Assembly: GCF_028550395.1 (NCBI RefSeq)
Contig: NZ_JAQQKW010000001.1
Span: 1 to 64,000, forward strand
From: Asticcacaulis currens
GTDB lineage: Bacteria > Pseudomonadota > Alphaproteobacteria > Caulobacterales > Caulobacteraceae
Length of the DNA: 64,000 nucleotides
Direction: 5' to 3'
In this document: piece after piece, positions 8,110 through 16,039 of the stretch
Layout: each line of letters starts with the position of its first letter
Position numbering within the stretch: position 1 is the first letter of the stretch
Position numbers and translations under genes: made by a program
Notes under the pieces: model-generated
Seen by the model: the letters and a program-made list of their open reading frames with translations, nothing else
What the model was told of the DNA's origin: nothing
Database searches by the model: none

Positions 8110-10293
8110 TTGGGGGTTTACTTGCGGCAATGGGCTGAAGGGTGTTTCACCAAGGCGGGGCGCAAAAACGCTCTCAAGCTGGGGCTGATTTTAATCGCTG
8201 CGGTGATTGTAAGTGGCTTGAGCTTTCACATCGCGCTTCAGGGTAAGTCGATAGAAGGGGTGACACGCACCGAGGGTGGACTGACGCTGCAGAAAGGCGG
8301 CGAGGCGTTGCGCGTCCTTGCCCTACGCCATCCGAACCAGTCTGAGAGCTTCATCCTCTCACCCGCCGACTTCGTAACCCAAATTGAGGGCATCGAAACC
8401 TACAAGGCGCTCGATGCGTACCTGGCACGCCAAGGCGACATCAGCCGCATTCTTGAGGCACGTTCGATTTTCATGACGGTCAAGGCCGCTGACGGGCGGA
8501 CCTTTGAAACCCAGTCCAGGGTCACGTCTTTACCGGTACAATCCTTTGCGGAAGGGTTCTGGATCGCGATGATCGTTGGCCTCCTCGCCTTCCTGGTTGG
8601 CGCTTCGGTCTGGACCCTCAAGCCGGACGAGCCAGCCACGCGCACTCTCGCTGTAAACGGGCTTTCCATGCTGCTCGCGGCAGTGTCGAGTTCGGCGGCC
8701 TTCTCCGAACCCGTGGCCGTCGATCCTTTGATCGCGTCGATAGGTCTGGGCGTCAATCACGTGGCGACCGTGATTTTCGGTTCAACGCTCCTGGGGCTCT
8801 TTCTTCATTTTCCGACCCGATTGGTGTCTGCGCGCACCTATAGCTATGTAATGGCGTCCGGGCTCGCTATATTTTTGCTGGATCAGTTCAGGCTTCTGGG
8901 TAGCCCCTCAGGCATGATGGTTTACTGCCTGGCAGTTCTCATCGGCGTTCTGATAATACTGATCATCCAGTTTCGCGCCACCAGGAGCTCAGCGCGTTCG
9001 CGTGCCGCCCTTTTATGGTTGGGCCTATCTGTCTTGGTCGGCGCAGGGTCATGGGGGGTAACGGTCCTCCTCTATCTGATCCAGGGCCAGTATCATCTAA
9101 TGCCGGAAAGTTTTCTCTTTCTGAGCTTTCTATTGCTCTATTGCGGGATTGCTATTGGCGTTGCGCGCTTTCGCCTGTTTGAGGTGGCCGACTGGGCGTT
9201 TCGTATCTTCTTCTTCGGCGTGGCGGCCGTGCTTTTTCTGTTGCTCGATGCGTTGCTGATTTACGGGGTGAGGCTCGCGCCGTCATCATCGGTGGGCCTG
9301 GCACTACTCGCCGTCGCCTTCGGATATCTGCCGCTGCGCGATCTTTTGTGGCGACGTTTCGTGCACACACGGACGTTGAGTGAGAGCGAGATGATGAGCA
9401 GCGTGCTCGATATGGCTTTTGCGGCCGACCCGCTCCAGCGCAATGAACGCTGGCACGCGCTTGTCAATCGCCTATTCACCCCCACGGCGATCACATTGAC
9501 CTCCGATGGTGCAGCTTGCCCCCAAATCGAAGAGGACGGTTTATTCCTCGACTTGCCAGCTTTCCTTGATATCCCGGCCTTGAGGCTTGCCAATCCGAGG
9601 TCCGGACGAGGATTGTTCGGACCGCGCGACGTCGAACTTATCGACCAGATCATTCGCTTATCGAACAAGGCCGCCGACGGCCTCAATGCCTATGAGCGGG
9701 GCGCTGCAGAGCAGCGAGTGAAACTGGCTAAAGATCTTCACGATACGGTTAGCGGCAAGCTCATCTCCGGGCTAGGAGTCGCCGATGAGGCGGCGCGTCC
9801 ATTCATACACGGTGCACTTGATGATATTCGCGACATCGCATCGACCCTAGGTTCCAACAATGTGCCGATCGACCATATCATGGCCGACATCAGACATGAG
9901 GCCGCTCGACGGTGCGAAGCCGCCCATCTTGGACTTGACTGGCCCGTGTGGCCTGATGATTTACCCTTCATAACTTTGTCAGCGCTGCAGAATAAGGCTC
10001 TCAGCGCGTCGGTTCGGGAAATAGTTACAAACATCATCAAACACGCACAGGCGACCCGGGTTGTCGTTCGGCATAGCGTGAGCTCCACCCACCTGAACCT
10101 TGCCGTGTGGGACAACGGTTTAGGCTTTCCAACGTCCGTTTTAGAAGGTGTATGGAACGGACAAGGCCTGAAAAGTGTGTGTGAGCGATTGACGCAAGTG
10201 AACGGTCGTGTCCAGTTTACCAACGCAAACATGGGCGCCTCTGTGGAGATCGATCTGCCGCTGAAAGCCTTGGTTCCGGAGCGAGAGCGATGA
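8110..10293 (+). CDS. Membrane sensor histidine kinase (NarX/DesK-type, HisKA_3-like)
   Basis: Residues 19-37 form a first membrane segment, a roughly 110-residue presumably periplasmic domain follows, and then about seven hydrophobic helices fill residues 150-405. The cytoplasmic part carries the phospho-acceptor H544 in KDLHDTVSGK, which matches kinases that pair with NarL/LuxR regulators, and a HATPase domain with the N-box NIIKHAQAT (N641), G1 DNGLGF and G2 GQGLKS. It would autophosphorylate H544 and pass the phosphate to the regulator encoded by the next gene, overlapping by ATGA at 10290. The start is uncertain: TTG at 8110 gives the longest frame and TTG at 8122 has a better purine stretch upstream. 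The ligand is unknown. Confidence 0.88.
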   Translation: MGVYLRQWAEGCFTKAGRKNALKLGLILIAAVIVSGLSFHIALQGKSIEGVTRTEGGLTLQKGGEALRVLALRHPNQSESFILSPADFVTQIEGIETYKALDAYLARQGDISRILEARSIFMTVKAADGRTFETQSRVTSLPVQSFAEGFWIAMIVGLLAFLVGASVWTLKPDEPATRTLAVNGLSMLLAAVSSSAAFSEPVAVDPLIASIGLGVNHVATVIFGSTLLGLFLHFPTRLVSARTYSYVMASGLAIFLLDQFRLLGSPSGMMVYCLAVLIGVLIILIIQFRATRSSARSRAALLWLGLSVLVGAGSWGVTVLLYLIQGQYHLMPESFLFLSFLLLYCGIAIGVARFRLFEVADWAFRIFFFGVAAVLFLLLDALLIYGVRLAPSSSVGLALLAVAFGYLPLRDLLWRRFVHTRTLSESEMMSSVLDMAFAADPLQRNERWHALVNRLFTPTAITLTSDGAACPQIEEDGLFLDLPAFLDIPALRLANPRSGRGLFGPRDVELIDQIIRLSNKAADGLNAYERGAAEQRVKLAKDLHDTVSGKLISGLGVADEAARPFIHGALDDIRDIASTLGSNNVPIDHIMADIRHEAARRCEAAHLGLDWPVWPDDLPFITLSALQNKALSASVREIVTNIIKHAQATRVVVRHSVSSTHLNLAVWDNGLGFPTSVLEGVWNGQGLKSVCERLTQVNGRVQFTNANMGASVEIDLPLKALVPERER

Positions 10294-10949
10294 CTGATCA
10301 GCGCCAATGTCTTCTGGTCGAAGATCAGCTACCCCAACAGATTCATACAACCGAGGCTCTTCACGCGGCATTCCCTGGGATAGAGGTTGAAGTTGCCGCG
10401 AGCTTGAAGGAGGCACGGCGCTGGCTAAAAAGTGCGGCAAGGGCGCAAGGTTTTAGCCTTGCCGTCATAGATCTTGGCCTGCCCGATGGATCAGGCGTTG
10501 ATCTGATAGCGGAAATCGCCACCGATTTTCCGGCGGTCACGTCGGTCGTGTCTAGCATTTATGACGACGACCATCACCTGTTCGACGCGCTGTCGGCCGG
10601 TGCCCGTGGCTATCTTCTTAAAGACCAGGTCAACGAGATGATGGTTCACTACCTGCGCCGGATCGACCAGGGTGAACCGCCGCTTTCTCCCTCTATTGCC
10701 CGGCGCCTTCTTAGCCATTTCCACATCCCATCGATGAGGGGGCAAGGTAGTACGGAGGTCGCATTGAGCGGGCGCGAGACAGAGACGCTCACCCTTCTCG
10801 CCAAGGGGCTTACTATCAACGAGGTCGCCGGCCTATTAAATCTGAGCCCTACGACCATTGCCGGCTACGTGCGTGTCATCTACCAGAAACTCGATGTATC
10901 CAGTCGGGCTCAAGCCGTACGCGAGGCCGTTAGGCGTGGTCTTGCCTGA
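10290..10949 (+). CDS. NarL/LuxR-family response regulator
   Basis: The receiver domain (residues 5-125) has acidic residues E11/D12, phospho-acceptor D61 (VIDLGLPDGSG), S88 in the switch position and K111 (GYLLKD). The C-terminal LuxR-type HTH (about residues 150-215) contains LSGRETETLTLLAKGLTINEVA and NLSPTTIAGYV. The 4-bp overlap with the kinase makes this a cognate pair. It should bind DNA as a phosphorylated dimer. Its targets are not known; the inverted repeat at 8058-8077 and the divergent secreted-protein unit are the nearest candidates. Confidence 0.92.
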   Translation: MTDQRQCLLVEDQLPQQIHTTEALHAAFPGIEVEVAASLKEARRWLKSAARAQGFSLAVIDLGLPDGSGVDLIAEIATDFPAVTSVVSSIYDDDHHLFDALSAGARGYLLKDQVNEMMVHYLRRIDQGEPPLSPSIARRLLSHFHIPSMRGQGSTEVALSGRETETLTLLAKGLTINEVAGLLNLSPTTIAGYVRVIYQKLDVSSRAQAVREAVRRGLA

Positions 10950-11212
10950 ATAACGCGCCCAGGAATCCCAAACACACAGGACGACCTCAAATTCCCGCTT
11001 GCGATCTTGTGGGTCAAGTTCGTTTGTACATTGGCGACAAAGGTAATGACAATTCAAGCGTATATGATACGTATGCGGATAAATCAAAAGCAAGTGAAAA
11101 ACGGCTCATAATATTAGCAGGATAGTCGAGTTGAGACCAAGGCGCGTATATTCTAAATTTGCTGCCCGGCTGCCTCGTAACGAAACAGATGGAGAGAATA
11201 ACACGCTCAATC

Positions 11213-11533
11213 TCAGCAATGACACGGAGTATGAGCGTTTAGTTCACGCTTTACCCCGACCCGTTGCGTCACAGTTACTACGTCCTGCGTAAAGACCTTT
11301 CGCATCGCCTTCTTCACTAAGACCATGAAGCTCAGGGTAAGACCCATCATTGACAAGACCATGAGAGCTTTACCGATATGACAGGACTCCTTACCTTGCT
11401 CGAGTTCACGCAGATAGCCCACCCCAACGCCCGATGTTGCAGCCAGCTGCTCTTGTGTTAGTCCTAGGATCTTACGCGCTCGGTGAACGCAATAGCCAAT
11501 ATCCTCGACCTTTCTGATAGGCGTCATCATCAA
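11213..11533 (-). CDS. Orphan XRE-family (HipB-like) DNA-binding protein
   Basis: A helix-turn-helix of the lambda-repressor/XRE type occupies about residues 13-60 (RARKILGLTQEQLAATSGV, then YLRELEQGKE), followed by a basic tail of unknown structure ending in ACHC-like cysteines (TPCHC). The whole protein is 106 aa with ATGATG at the start. No toxin-like gene directly follows it: 10950-11212 holds no recognisable frame. Its promoter region contains strong palindromes (11576-11640), so it is probably autoregulated. It could be a remnant antitoxin or a stand-alone regulator of the accessory patch. Base composition is less GC-rich than in flanking genes. Confidence 0.8.
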   Translation of the reverse strand: MMMTPIRKVEDIGYCVHRARKILGLTQEQLAATSGVGVGYLRELEQGKESCHIGKALMVLSMMGLTLSFMVLVKKAMRKVFTQDVVTVTQRVGVKRELNAHTPCHC

Positions 11534-11575
11534 CCCTTTCGGGACAATTGTTGGACCCAGTGAAAGAAATCAACC

Positions 11576-11640
11576 AATCATCCCGATCGGGATGATTAGG
11601 GTATAGAAAGCCGGATTTAAGGAAAAACATCCCGATCGGG
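11576..11640. promoter_or_regulatory. Paired CCCGATCGGG operators upstream of the XRE gene
   Basis: The first site, 11577-11596, is a perfect 20-bp palindrome (ATCATCCCGATCGGGATGAT), extendable by one base pair on each side. The second, with core CCCGATCGGG at 11631-11640, lies 49 bp away centre to centre. Between them, on the minus strand, a TATACC-like element could be a -10 box for the XRE gene starting at 11533. Two operators bracketing a promoter is the classic arrangement for XRE/HipB autorepression. The sequence shows the palindromes; the binding protein is inferred. Confidence 0.65.
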
Positions 11641-12034
11641 TCGCTAGATAGAGGCGCAAGACATCTTTGCTGAGACGGGCAATTTTTCCCGTTGCCAAAC
11701 GAGCGCGGAGAATACCAACTTTATTATCCGCACGTTTTGCGGAGATTAGCGAAGGCCCTTAGTTCGCTGCCTAACAGTCCTTTACCAAAACTCGGCGTAC
11801 TGCCCGCCAATTTAGTGAAGTTGGCCAAGGAAGCCGCCGACAGGCGAAGATAACGCCTTGGCACCGACGACAAAGACGCCCCGATGGAGGCGTCTCACCA
11901 CCCGAAGCTGCAGATTCCGAGATGATCGCGCCCACCATTCCGAAGTTATCCCGCCCAGTTGCGCGGTGATCTCGGGGCTCTCTTTCAGTGTTTAGATCGC
12001 TCCTTTCCAAGAGGGATCGATGCCGACGCAGATG
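11641..12034. other. Non-coding or decayed stretch between the XRE gene and hipA
   Basis: About 390 bp follow the end of hipA (minus strand) before the XRE operators. A 79-codon open frame on the minus strand (11771-12010) has no recognisable family and no convincing ribosome binding site; it could be a decayed gene fragment. No clear terminator was found after hipA. Confidence 0.35.
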
Positions 12035-13165
12035 TTAGCGATGCGCCGGGTGCGCCGCGACTGCAAAGATCCTCCCCCCGAAGAGTCCATTAATCGAAAA
12101 ACAGGCGACCGCCATCAGCGGCGTCATAGCGTCCACATGTGCATCCATACGTTTTAACACCTCATCAGGAATGTTTACACGTTCGGACAGCGTCCACCAG
12201 CTGGCGTTGCCACGCCAGGCCGTCTCCGCGACGGCCTGCAGAACAGCGACTTTCGCAAGACGCGCACGATTGGCGAACGTCCTCCACCGGGCGGCGGTAA
12301 TTGCTTTGAACGACCTTTCTCCACCCACTGAAAGCGCAAGATTATCCGCAGGAATGTAAGGCACGGTGGACAGTAGATCATAGACTGGCGCAAGCGCGGG
12401 AACAGCGCCATCCCTGGGATAGATCAGAGACCAGTTCTTGAGGTGCATGTCCCCGTTGCCAGTCATGACCGCCTTGGCAACACGCCGGACGAATTCAAGG
12501 GCGGGCGAGGTCGATCTGGCGATCGCCACTGCCCGGGCGATGTCTTGGTAAGCCGCCCCCACATACTTGCGGGCAGGATAGACGCCAAAGACCTGCGCCA
12601 CGTCCTCGATGTGGATCCGCTCGTCATGGGTGCTGCGGTCGAACCGCCTGATCCGGAGGACCTTGCCGTCTGACAGCGTAGAGAACTCTTCCGGGATGCC
12701 TGCGAAGTCCGACTTCTCGACCAGTTCTCGCTCAGGGACCTCCATACCGATTGCTTCGGCCAGGGCCAGGTTGGCGTATTCGTTCTCCGCAACGCCCTGG
12801 AAAGCTGTTGACGGGAATTTGGCGATATATTGCCCCTCGCCGTCTCTCAGTGGCAAAGTCAGGCCGCCGCCCTTGCCGGTATTCTTCATTACCGACAGCT
12901 TCATCTGGACACCGGCGAGGGAAAATCGGGCCTTGGGAGCATCGACGCCTCCCGCAGGCGGATTCACCTGAGAGCCGTCGCTGGGCACCGCCCTGACCGC
13001 GCCTGGCAAGTCGGCCCCGATGGCCGCCAGGAGATCAAAGTCATTGCCGGGGCGCACGTCCTCTGCGTGATACTTCTCCATCGCTTCGCGCAACTTGTCT
13101 TCCGGCAGCAGGTTGGCGAAGAAGGCGGCAAAGCCTCGCTGTGCTGCCTGACAGAACCGGTTCAC
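12035..13165 (-). CDS. hipA: HipA-type serine/threonine kinase toxin with shortened N-terminus
   Basis: HipA kinases arrest growth by phosphorylating targets such as glutamyl-tRNA synthetase and are neutralised by HipB. Visible here are the Gly-rich SLAGVQMK (82-89), IAKFP with K116 in the nucleotide pocket, the catalytic loop GNGDMHLKN (236-244, D239 and N244) and the metal-binding VYDLL with D263. The frame starts at ATG 13165, overlapping hipB by 4 bp (ATGA), and enters directly at the FFANLLPEDKLRE helix. The roughly 60-75-residue beta-rich start of the usual N-terminal subdomain is therefore missing; full HipA is typically about 410-440 aa, here 376. This recalls HipT of HipBST systems, but no separate hipS is present. 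The C-terminal tail after TPLMAVACFS looks atypical. All active-site residues are kept, so activity is plausible. Confidence 0.85.
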   Translation of the reverse strand: MNRFCQAAQRGFAAFFANLLPEDKLREAMEKYHAEDVRPGNDFDLLAAIGADLPGAVRAVPSDGSQVNPPAGGVDAPKARFSLAGVQMKLSVMKNTGKGGGLTLPLRDGEGQYIAKFPSTAFQGVAENEYANLALAEAIGMEVPERELVEKSDFAGIPEEFSTLSDGKVLRIRRFDRSTHDERIHIEDVAQVFGVYPARKYVGAAYQDIARAVAIARSTSPALEFVRRVAKAVMTGNGDMHLKNWSLIYPRDGAVPALAPVYDLLSTVPYIPADNLALSVGGERSFKAITAARWRTFANRARLAKVAVLQAVAETAWRGNASWWTLSERVNIPDEVLKRMDAHVDAMTPLMAVACFSINGLFGGRIFAVAAHPAHR

Positions 13166-13467
13166 GAAGCTTCATCCGGTTGCGCAACGAAAGCGGGCAG
13201 GTCATCGTCATCAGGATGCCTCAGAAGGGCGTTAACGGCCGGAACCAGGCTTTGCGGCACCATCATCATTTCCAATCCGAGTGCCCGGGCGATGTTGATC
13301 AATGTGGTTGCGCGCGCCGCGGCGCTTCCGGCTTCGACTTCCCTGTACCGCGGGCGCGAGATACCGGCCAGACGCGCCACCTGCTCCTGCGTTAGGCCCG
13401 ATGTCTGCCGGGCCTTTCGGAACATAGCGCCTATCTCCTGAAGGGATTCACACTGCATTCTAGACAC
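13162..13467 (-). CDS. hipB: HipB-type antitoxin and operon repressor
   Basis: An XRE helix-turn-helix at about residues 18-68 (RKARQTSGLTQEQVARLAGI and RYREVEAG) is followed by a short acidic tail (HPDDDDLPAFVAQPDE), as in HipB antitoxins. The longest frame begins with GTG at 13467; an ATG three codons downstream (13458) is an alternative. It overlaps the kinase gene by 4 bp, so the two are translationally coupled with the antitoxin first. Autorepression is expected through the inverted repeat just upstream (13475-13496). Confidence 0.87.
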   Translation of the reverse strand: MSRMQCESLQEIGAMFRKARQTSGLTQEQVARLAGISRPRYREVEAGSAAARATTLINIARALGLEMMMVPQSLVPAVNALLRHPDDDDLPAFVAQPDEAS

Positions 13468-13474
13468 CTATACA

Positions 13475-13496
13475 GATCATTTCTGAACAAATGATC
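13475..13496. promoter_or_regulatory. Probable HipB operator
   Basis: GATCATTT and AAATGATC form a perfect 8-bp inverted repeat with a 6-bp spacer, only 8 bp upstream of the hipB start. A further half-site-like GAAATGATC lies at about 13533-13541. The position over the expected promoter and the two-arm form fit HipB autoregulation. The sequence is unrelated to the CCCGATCGGG sites upstream of the orphan XRE gene, so the two regulators probably do not share operators. Confidence 0.6.
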
Positions 13497-13995
13497 CCTA
13501 AACATATCTTATCTCGGGCCTGCATACTATCGAAATGATCCCCTCCCGTATCACGCGACCAAAACATGATCCGCAAAGGGATCTTGCGTCGCTATGGTCG
13601 TGCATTATTGTCGCACCGATTGCCCTTATCTTTGATGCACTTCCCAAATCCGACACCCGGGCACGCTCGCGGCTCTTGCGTCCGCCATGTCACCTCCCAA
13701 CTCCTAGGCTTTGGCCGATCACGCCGTCGAAACGGCGGCTACGTTCACGCCTTCGACCCGTGAAGCGCTGAACGGCCTGCCCAACGGCATAGCGGGACTG
13801 CTACAGCCGCCTCGCAGCCGTCAAACTGATCACAAAGAGAGGCTGAGCACTATGCCCAAACGATCTCCACACGTCCTAACATGGAGCCTGAAGCCGTGCC
13901 GGAGCGGCGTAGCAGGATCATTCCAAATACGGTATTGCCGTAGATGCTCACCCTGGAGGGATTTATTCGCAAATCATTGGATTTGAAAACAAAAA
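13497..13995. other. Intergenic stretch between hipB and the tRNA-Leu terminator
   Basis: About 500 bp without a supportable gene. Short open frames (for example 13535-13771 and 13711-13986, plus) have no recognisable domain or ribosome binding site. The 3' end of the tRNA faces this stretch, the usual side for tRNA-targeting integrases, but I found no integrase gene and no repeat of the tRNA 3' end. Confidence 0.35.
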
Positions 13996-14013
13996 ACCCG
14001 CCTTGCGGCGGGT
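13989..14013 (-). terminator. Intrinsic terminator of tRNA-Leu
   Basis: A 7-bp stem (ACCCGCC / GGCGGGT at 13996-14013, loop TTGC) is followed on the minus strand by a run of T residues, directly downstream of the tRNA. Confidence 0.85.
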
Positions 14014-14025
14014 TCTGTTACTGAT

Positions 14026-14112
14026 TGGTGCCCAAGAGAGGACTCGAACCTCCACGACCGTTAAGCCACTGGTACCTGAAACCAGCGCGTCTACCAATTC
14101 CGCCACCTGGGC
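14026..14112 (-). tRNA. tRNA-Leu (anticodon CAG), CCA encoded
   Basis: Read on the minus strand from 14112: acceptor 5' strand GCCCAGG pairs with CTTGGGC. The anticodon arm is CTGGT-TTCAGGT-ACCAG with CAG at positions 34-36, followed by a long variable arm typical of class II leucine tRNAs, the T-arm GGTTCGAGTCC and a genomically encoded CCA at 14028-14026. It reads CUG codons. Confidence 0.96.
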
Positions 14113-14341
14113 ACATTCAATCAGGTTGCGTTCCGATCTTGCGAGCGGAGGCCGGTGAAATACAGAGAAGGTCGAAGCAGGTCAATGGTCTTTTTGAAAG
14201 TTTTTTACATTTCCACAGATGACTGCGTCGAAAATGGCAGAGCCAAGGGCCGTCAGGGATTGCGACGCACAAGCCCATGCGCTAATTGGGGTTTATGAAG
14301 GGGTGCCGCCCCACAGGCATCCGCGCATCCGAGGTTTCAAC

Positions 14342-15307
14342 ATGTCTAATCTATCCTCAAGACTGGTCACCGTATTCGGCGGGTCAGGCTTTGTCGGTAA
14401 GCAGGTCGTCCGGGCGCTGGCGCAAAAGGGGTGGCGTGTGCGCGTCGCCGTTCGCAAGCCAACCTATGCCTATGATCTCAAGCCGTTGGGGACCGTCGGA
14501 CAGATTCAGATCGTGCGTTGCGATGTTCGCAAAGAGGCCGAGGTTCAGGCGGCACTCAATGGCGCGTCAGCGGTGGTCAACCTTGTGGGTATTCTGTATC
14601 AAACGCCCGGCGCCTCTTTCGATGCGGTACACCGTGCGGCCTCAAAGGCGATCGCCGAGGGTGCCGCCAAGCTCGGCATCAAGGACTTCGTGCAGATGTC
14701 GGCGCTTGGTGCCGATCCCAAATCCTCGTCGAAGTATGCCTCAACCAAAGGCAAGGCCGAAGAGGCTGTGCGCGCAGCTATTCCCTCGGCCGTAATCGTG
14801 CGCCCGTCAGTGATCTTCGGGCCGCAGGATGGCTTCTTTACGGGACTGGCCGAGCAGATCAAAGCCTTTCCGTTTATGCCCTCGATTGGCGGCGGCAAGA
14901 CGAAGTTCCAGCCGGTCTATGTTGGAGACGTGGCGCGCGCTATTGCCGATACGCTTGGCAACCCGGCCTTTGCGGGTAAGACGTTTGAGATAGTAGGGCC
15001 GCAGACATTCACCTTCAATGAGCTCGTCCAGTATGTGGGAGAAGAGATTCAGTCTCCGCGCGCCCTGATCTGGATGCCATTTGCCGCTGCAAGCCTGATC
15101 GGTGTGGTGGGTGACATCAGCTCACTCCTGATCAAGCCGCTCCTGACCTCTGATCAGGTACTGCTGCTGCAGAAGGACAATGTGGCCTCAGGCAAGCTGC
15201 CGGGCCTGCGTGAGCTGGGTATTCTGCCGACGGCGGTGGAGTCGGTGGTGCCATCCTATCTCTGGCGCTTTCGCAAAAACGGACAGTTTGCTGAATATGC
15301 GGGCTGA
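14342..15307 (+). CDS. Complex I NDUFA9-like NAD(P)-binding SDR protein
   Basis: An atypical short-chain dehydrogenase/NAD-dependent epimerase-like protein of 321 aa. The Rossmann fold begins with VTVFGGSGFVGKQVVRALA (about residues 10-28), and ASTKGKAEEAV takes the place of the catalytic YxxxK, as in the NDUFA9 accessory-subunit family found widely in alphaproteobacteria. These proteins bind NADPH and are thought to help respiratory complex I or membrane quinone metabolism; a catalytic role is not established. The ATG at 14342 (MSNLSSRL) is chosen over an upstream in-frame start at 14219 because homologous sequence begins there. Followed by a strong terminator. Confidence 0.82.
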   Translation: MSNLSSRLVTVFGGSGFVGKQVVRALAQKGWRVRVAVRKPTYAYDLKPLGTVGQIQIVRCDVRKEAEVQAALNGASAVVNLVGILYQTPGASFDAVHRAASKAIAEGAAKLGIKDFVQMSALGADPKSSSKYASTKGKAEEAVRAAIPSAVIVRPSVIFGPQDGFFTGLAEQIKAFPFMPSIGGGKTKFQPVYVGDVARAIADTLGNPAFAGKTFEIVGPQTFTFNELVQYVGEEIQSPRALIWMPFAAASLIGVVGDISSLLIKPLLTSDQVLLLQKDNVASGKLPGLRELGILPTAVESVVPSYLWRFRKNGQFAEYAG

Positions 15308-15323
15308 GCCGGACACAGATTGC

Positions 15324-15356
15324 AAAAAAGCCCTCCAGATGTCTGGAGGGCCTTTT
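15324..15356. terminator. Bidirectional intrinsic terminator
   Basis: A perfect 10-bp stem (GCCCTCCAGA / TCTGGAGGGC at 15330-15351, 2-nt loop) has A residues on the left and T residues on the right. It sits between the convergent genes ending at 15307 (plus) and 15408 (minus) and can serve both. Confidence 0.92.
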
Positions 15357-15407
15357 TGTATCTGAACGCTCGAACGATAAACTTCCATGTCAGCCGCTAC
15401 AAATGGG

Positions 15408-15797
15408 TCAGGGCCGTGACTCGACGGGAGCGACCTTATCCAGCCAATCAACGGCCTTAACAAGCGTGTCGAAGGTCATGATCTGTCCGTTCGTGTAGGC
15501 CTCGTCAAACACCCTGGCACGCACCTCGAAGAGGACTTCGTTCGTAATCACGGCCACCTTATTACAGATGTCCATGCCCGCTGTCTCTCTATGCCACCAC
15601 TCTAACAGACGCTCGACTTCCGCGTAATCGTAAAGACCGGTTGCGCGCCTGTAATCAAAGATGCGCCGAAACGTCCAGGCATTTCGGTGAGCCTTGTACT
15701 CCTCAATGATCCGATCGGTCAGCGCAACGCTGTCGATCTGACCCAGCACCTTGAAGGTCAGGAGTTTGCGCTCGGCATCTAACACAACATCAAGCAC
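15408..15797 (-). CDS. Small cytoplasmic protein of unknown function, 129 aa
   Basis: A soluble alpha/beta protein without signal peptide or membrane segment. It opens with two strands (MLDVVLDAERKLLTFKVLG) and then helices; the pattern is loosely like STAS/SpoIIAA-type folds, but I cannot assign a family by eye. Tyr/Arg-rich phrases near residues 40-60 (RRIFDYRRATGLYDYAE) are notable. Monocistronic: a terminator lies downstream (15330-15351) and uppP upstream on the same strand is 240 bp away. Confidence 0.7.
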   Translation of the reverse strand: MLDVVLDAERKLLTFKVLGQIDSVALTDRIIEEYKAHRNAWTFRRIFDYRRATGLYDYAEVERLLEWWHRETAGMDICNKVAVITNEVLFEVRARVFDEAYTNGQIMTFDTLVKAVDWLDKVAPVESRP

Positions 15798-15964
15798 CGC
15801 GTGTCCTCGTCTGTTTTATAGGCCGTCCATCGGTTTCGATGTACCGACGGCGACAATTTGCGACAGAATGGACACAAAAACGTCGTTCGCAGCAAGTGTA
15901 ATTTTCAGCACGCGCGCGACGCGCCAAAAACGTCTCTGGCTCAAAGAGCGAAAAAACAAAGGGT

Positions 15965-16030
15965 AAAACCCAACCCGTCCACCAATGGAGAGAGCCTGGG
16001 CAATGCCGGGCTAACACGCGGTTGGGTTTT
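15965..16030 (-). terminator. Long-arm inverted repeat downstream of uppP
   Basis: AAAACCCAACC (15965-15975) and GGTTGGGTTTT (16020-16030) are perfect 11-bp arms around 44 bp that hold a smaller GCC/GGC-rich hairpin. The structure starts 9 bp after the uppP stop on the minus strand and probably ends or protects that transcript. A small stable RNA is an alternative reading. Confidence 0.5.
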
Positions 16031-16039
16031 GCGAGCGCC

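Noticed and set aside
11771-12010. 79-codon minus-strand frame between hipA and the XRE gene
   Set aside because: It looked at first like a transposase or integrase remnant, but no motif could be supported.
10950-14112. Genomic island integrated at tRNA-Leu
   Set aside because: Gene content (hipBA, orphan XRE) and position at the tRNA 3' side fit, but I found no integrase and no duplicated tRNA 3' end, so the claim is not made.
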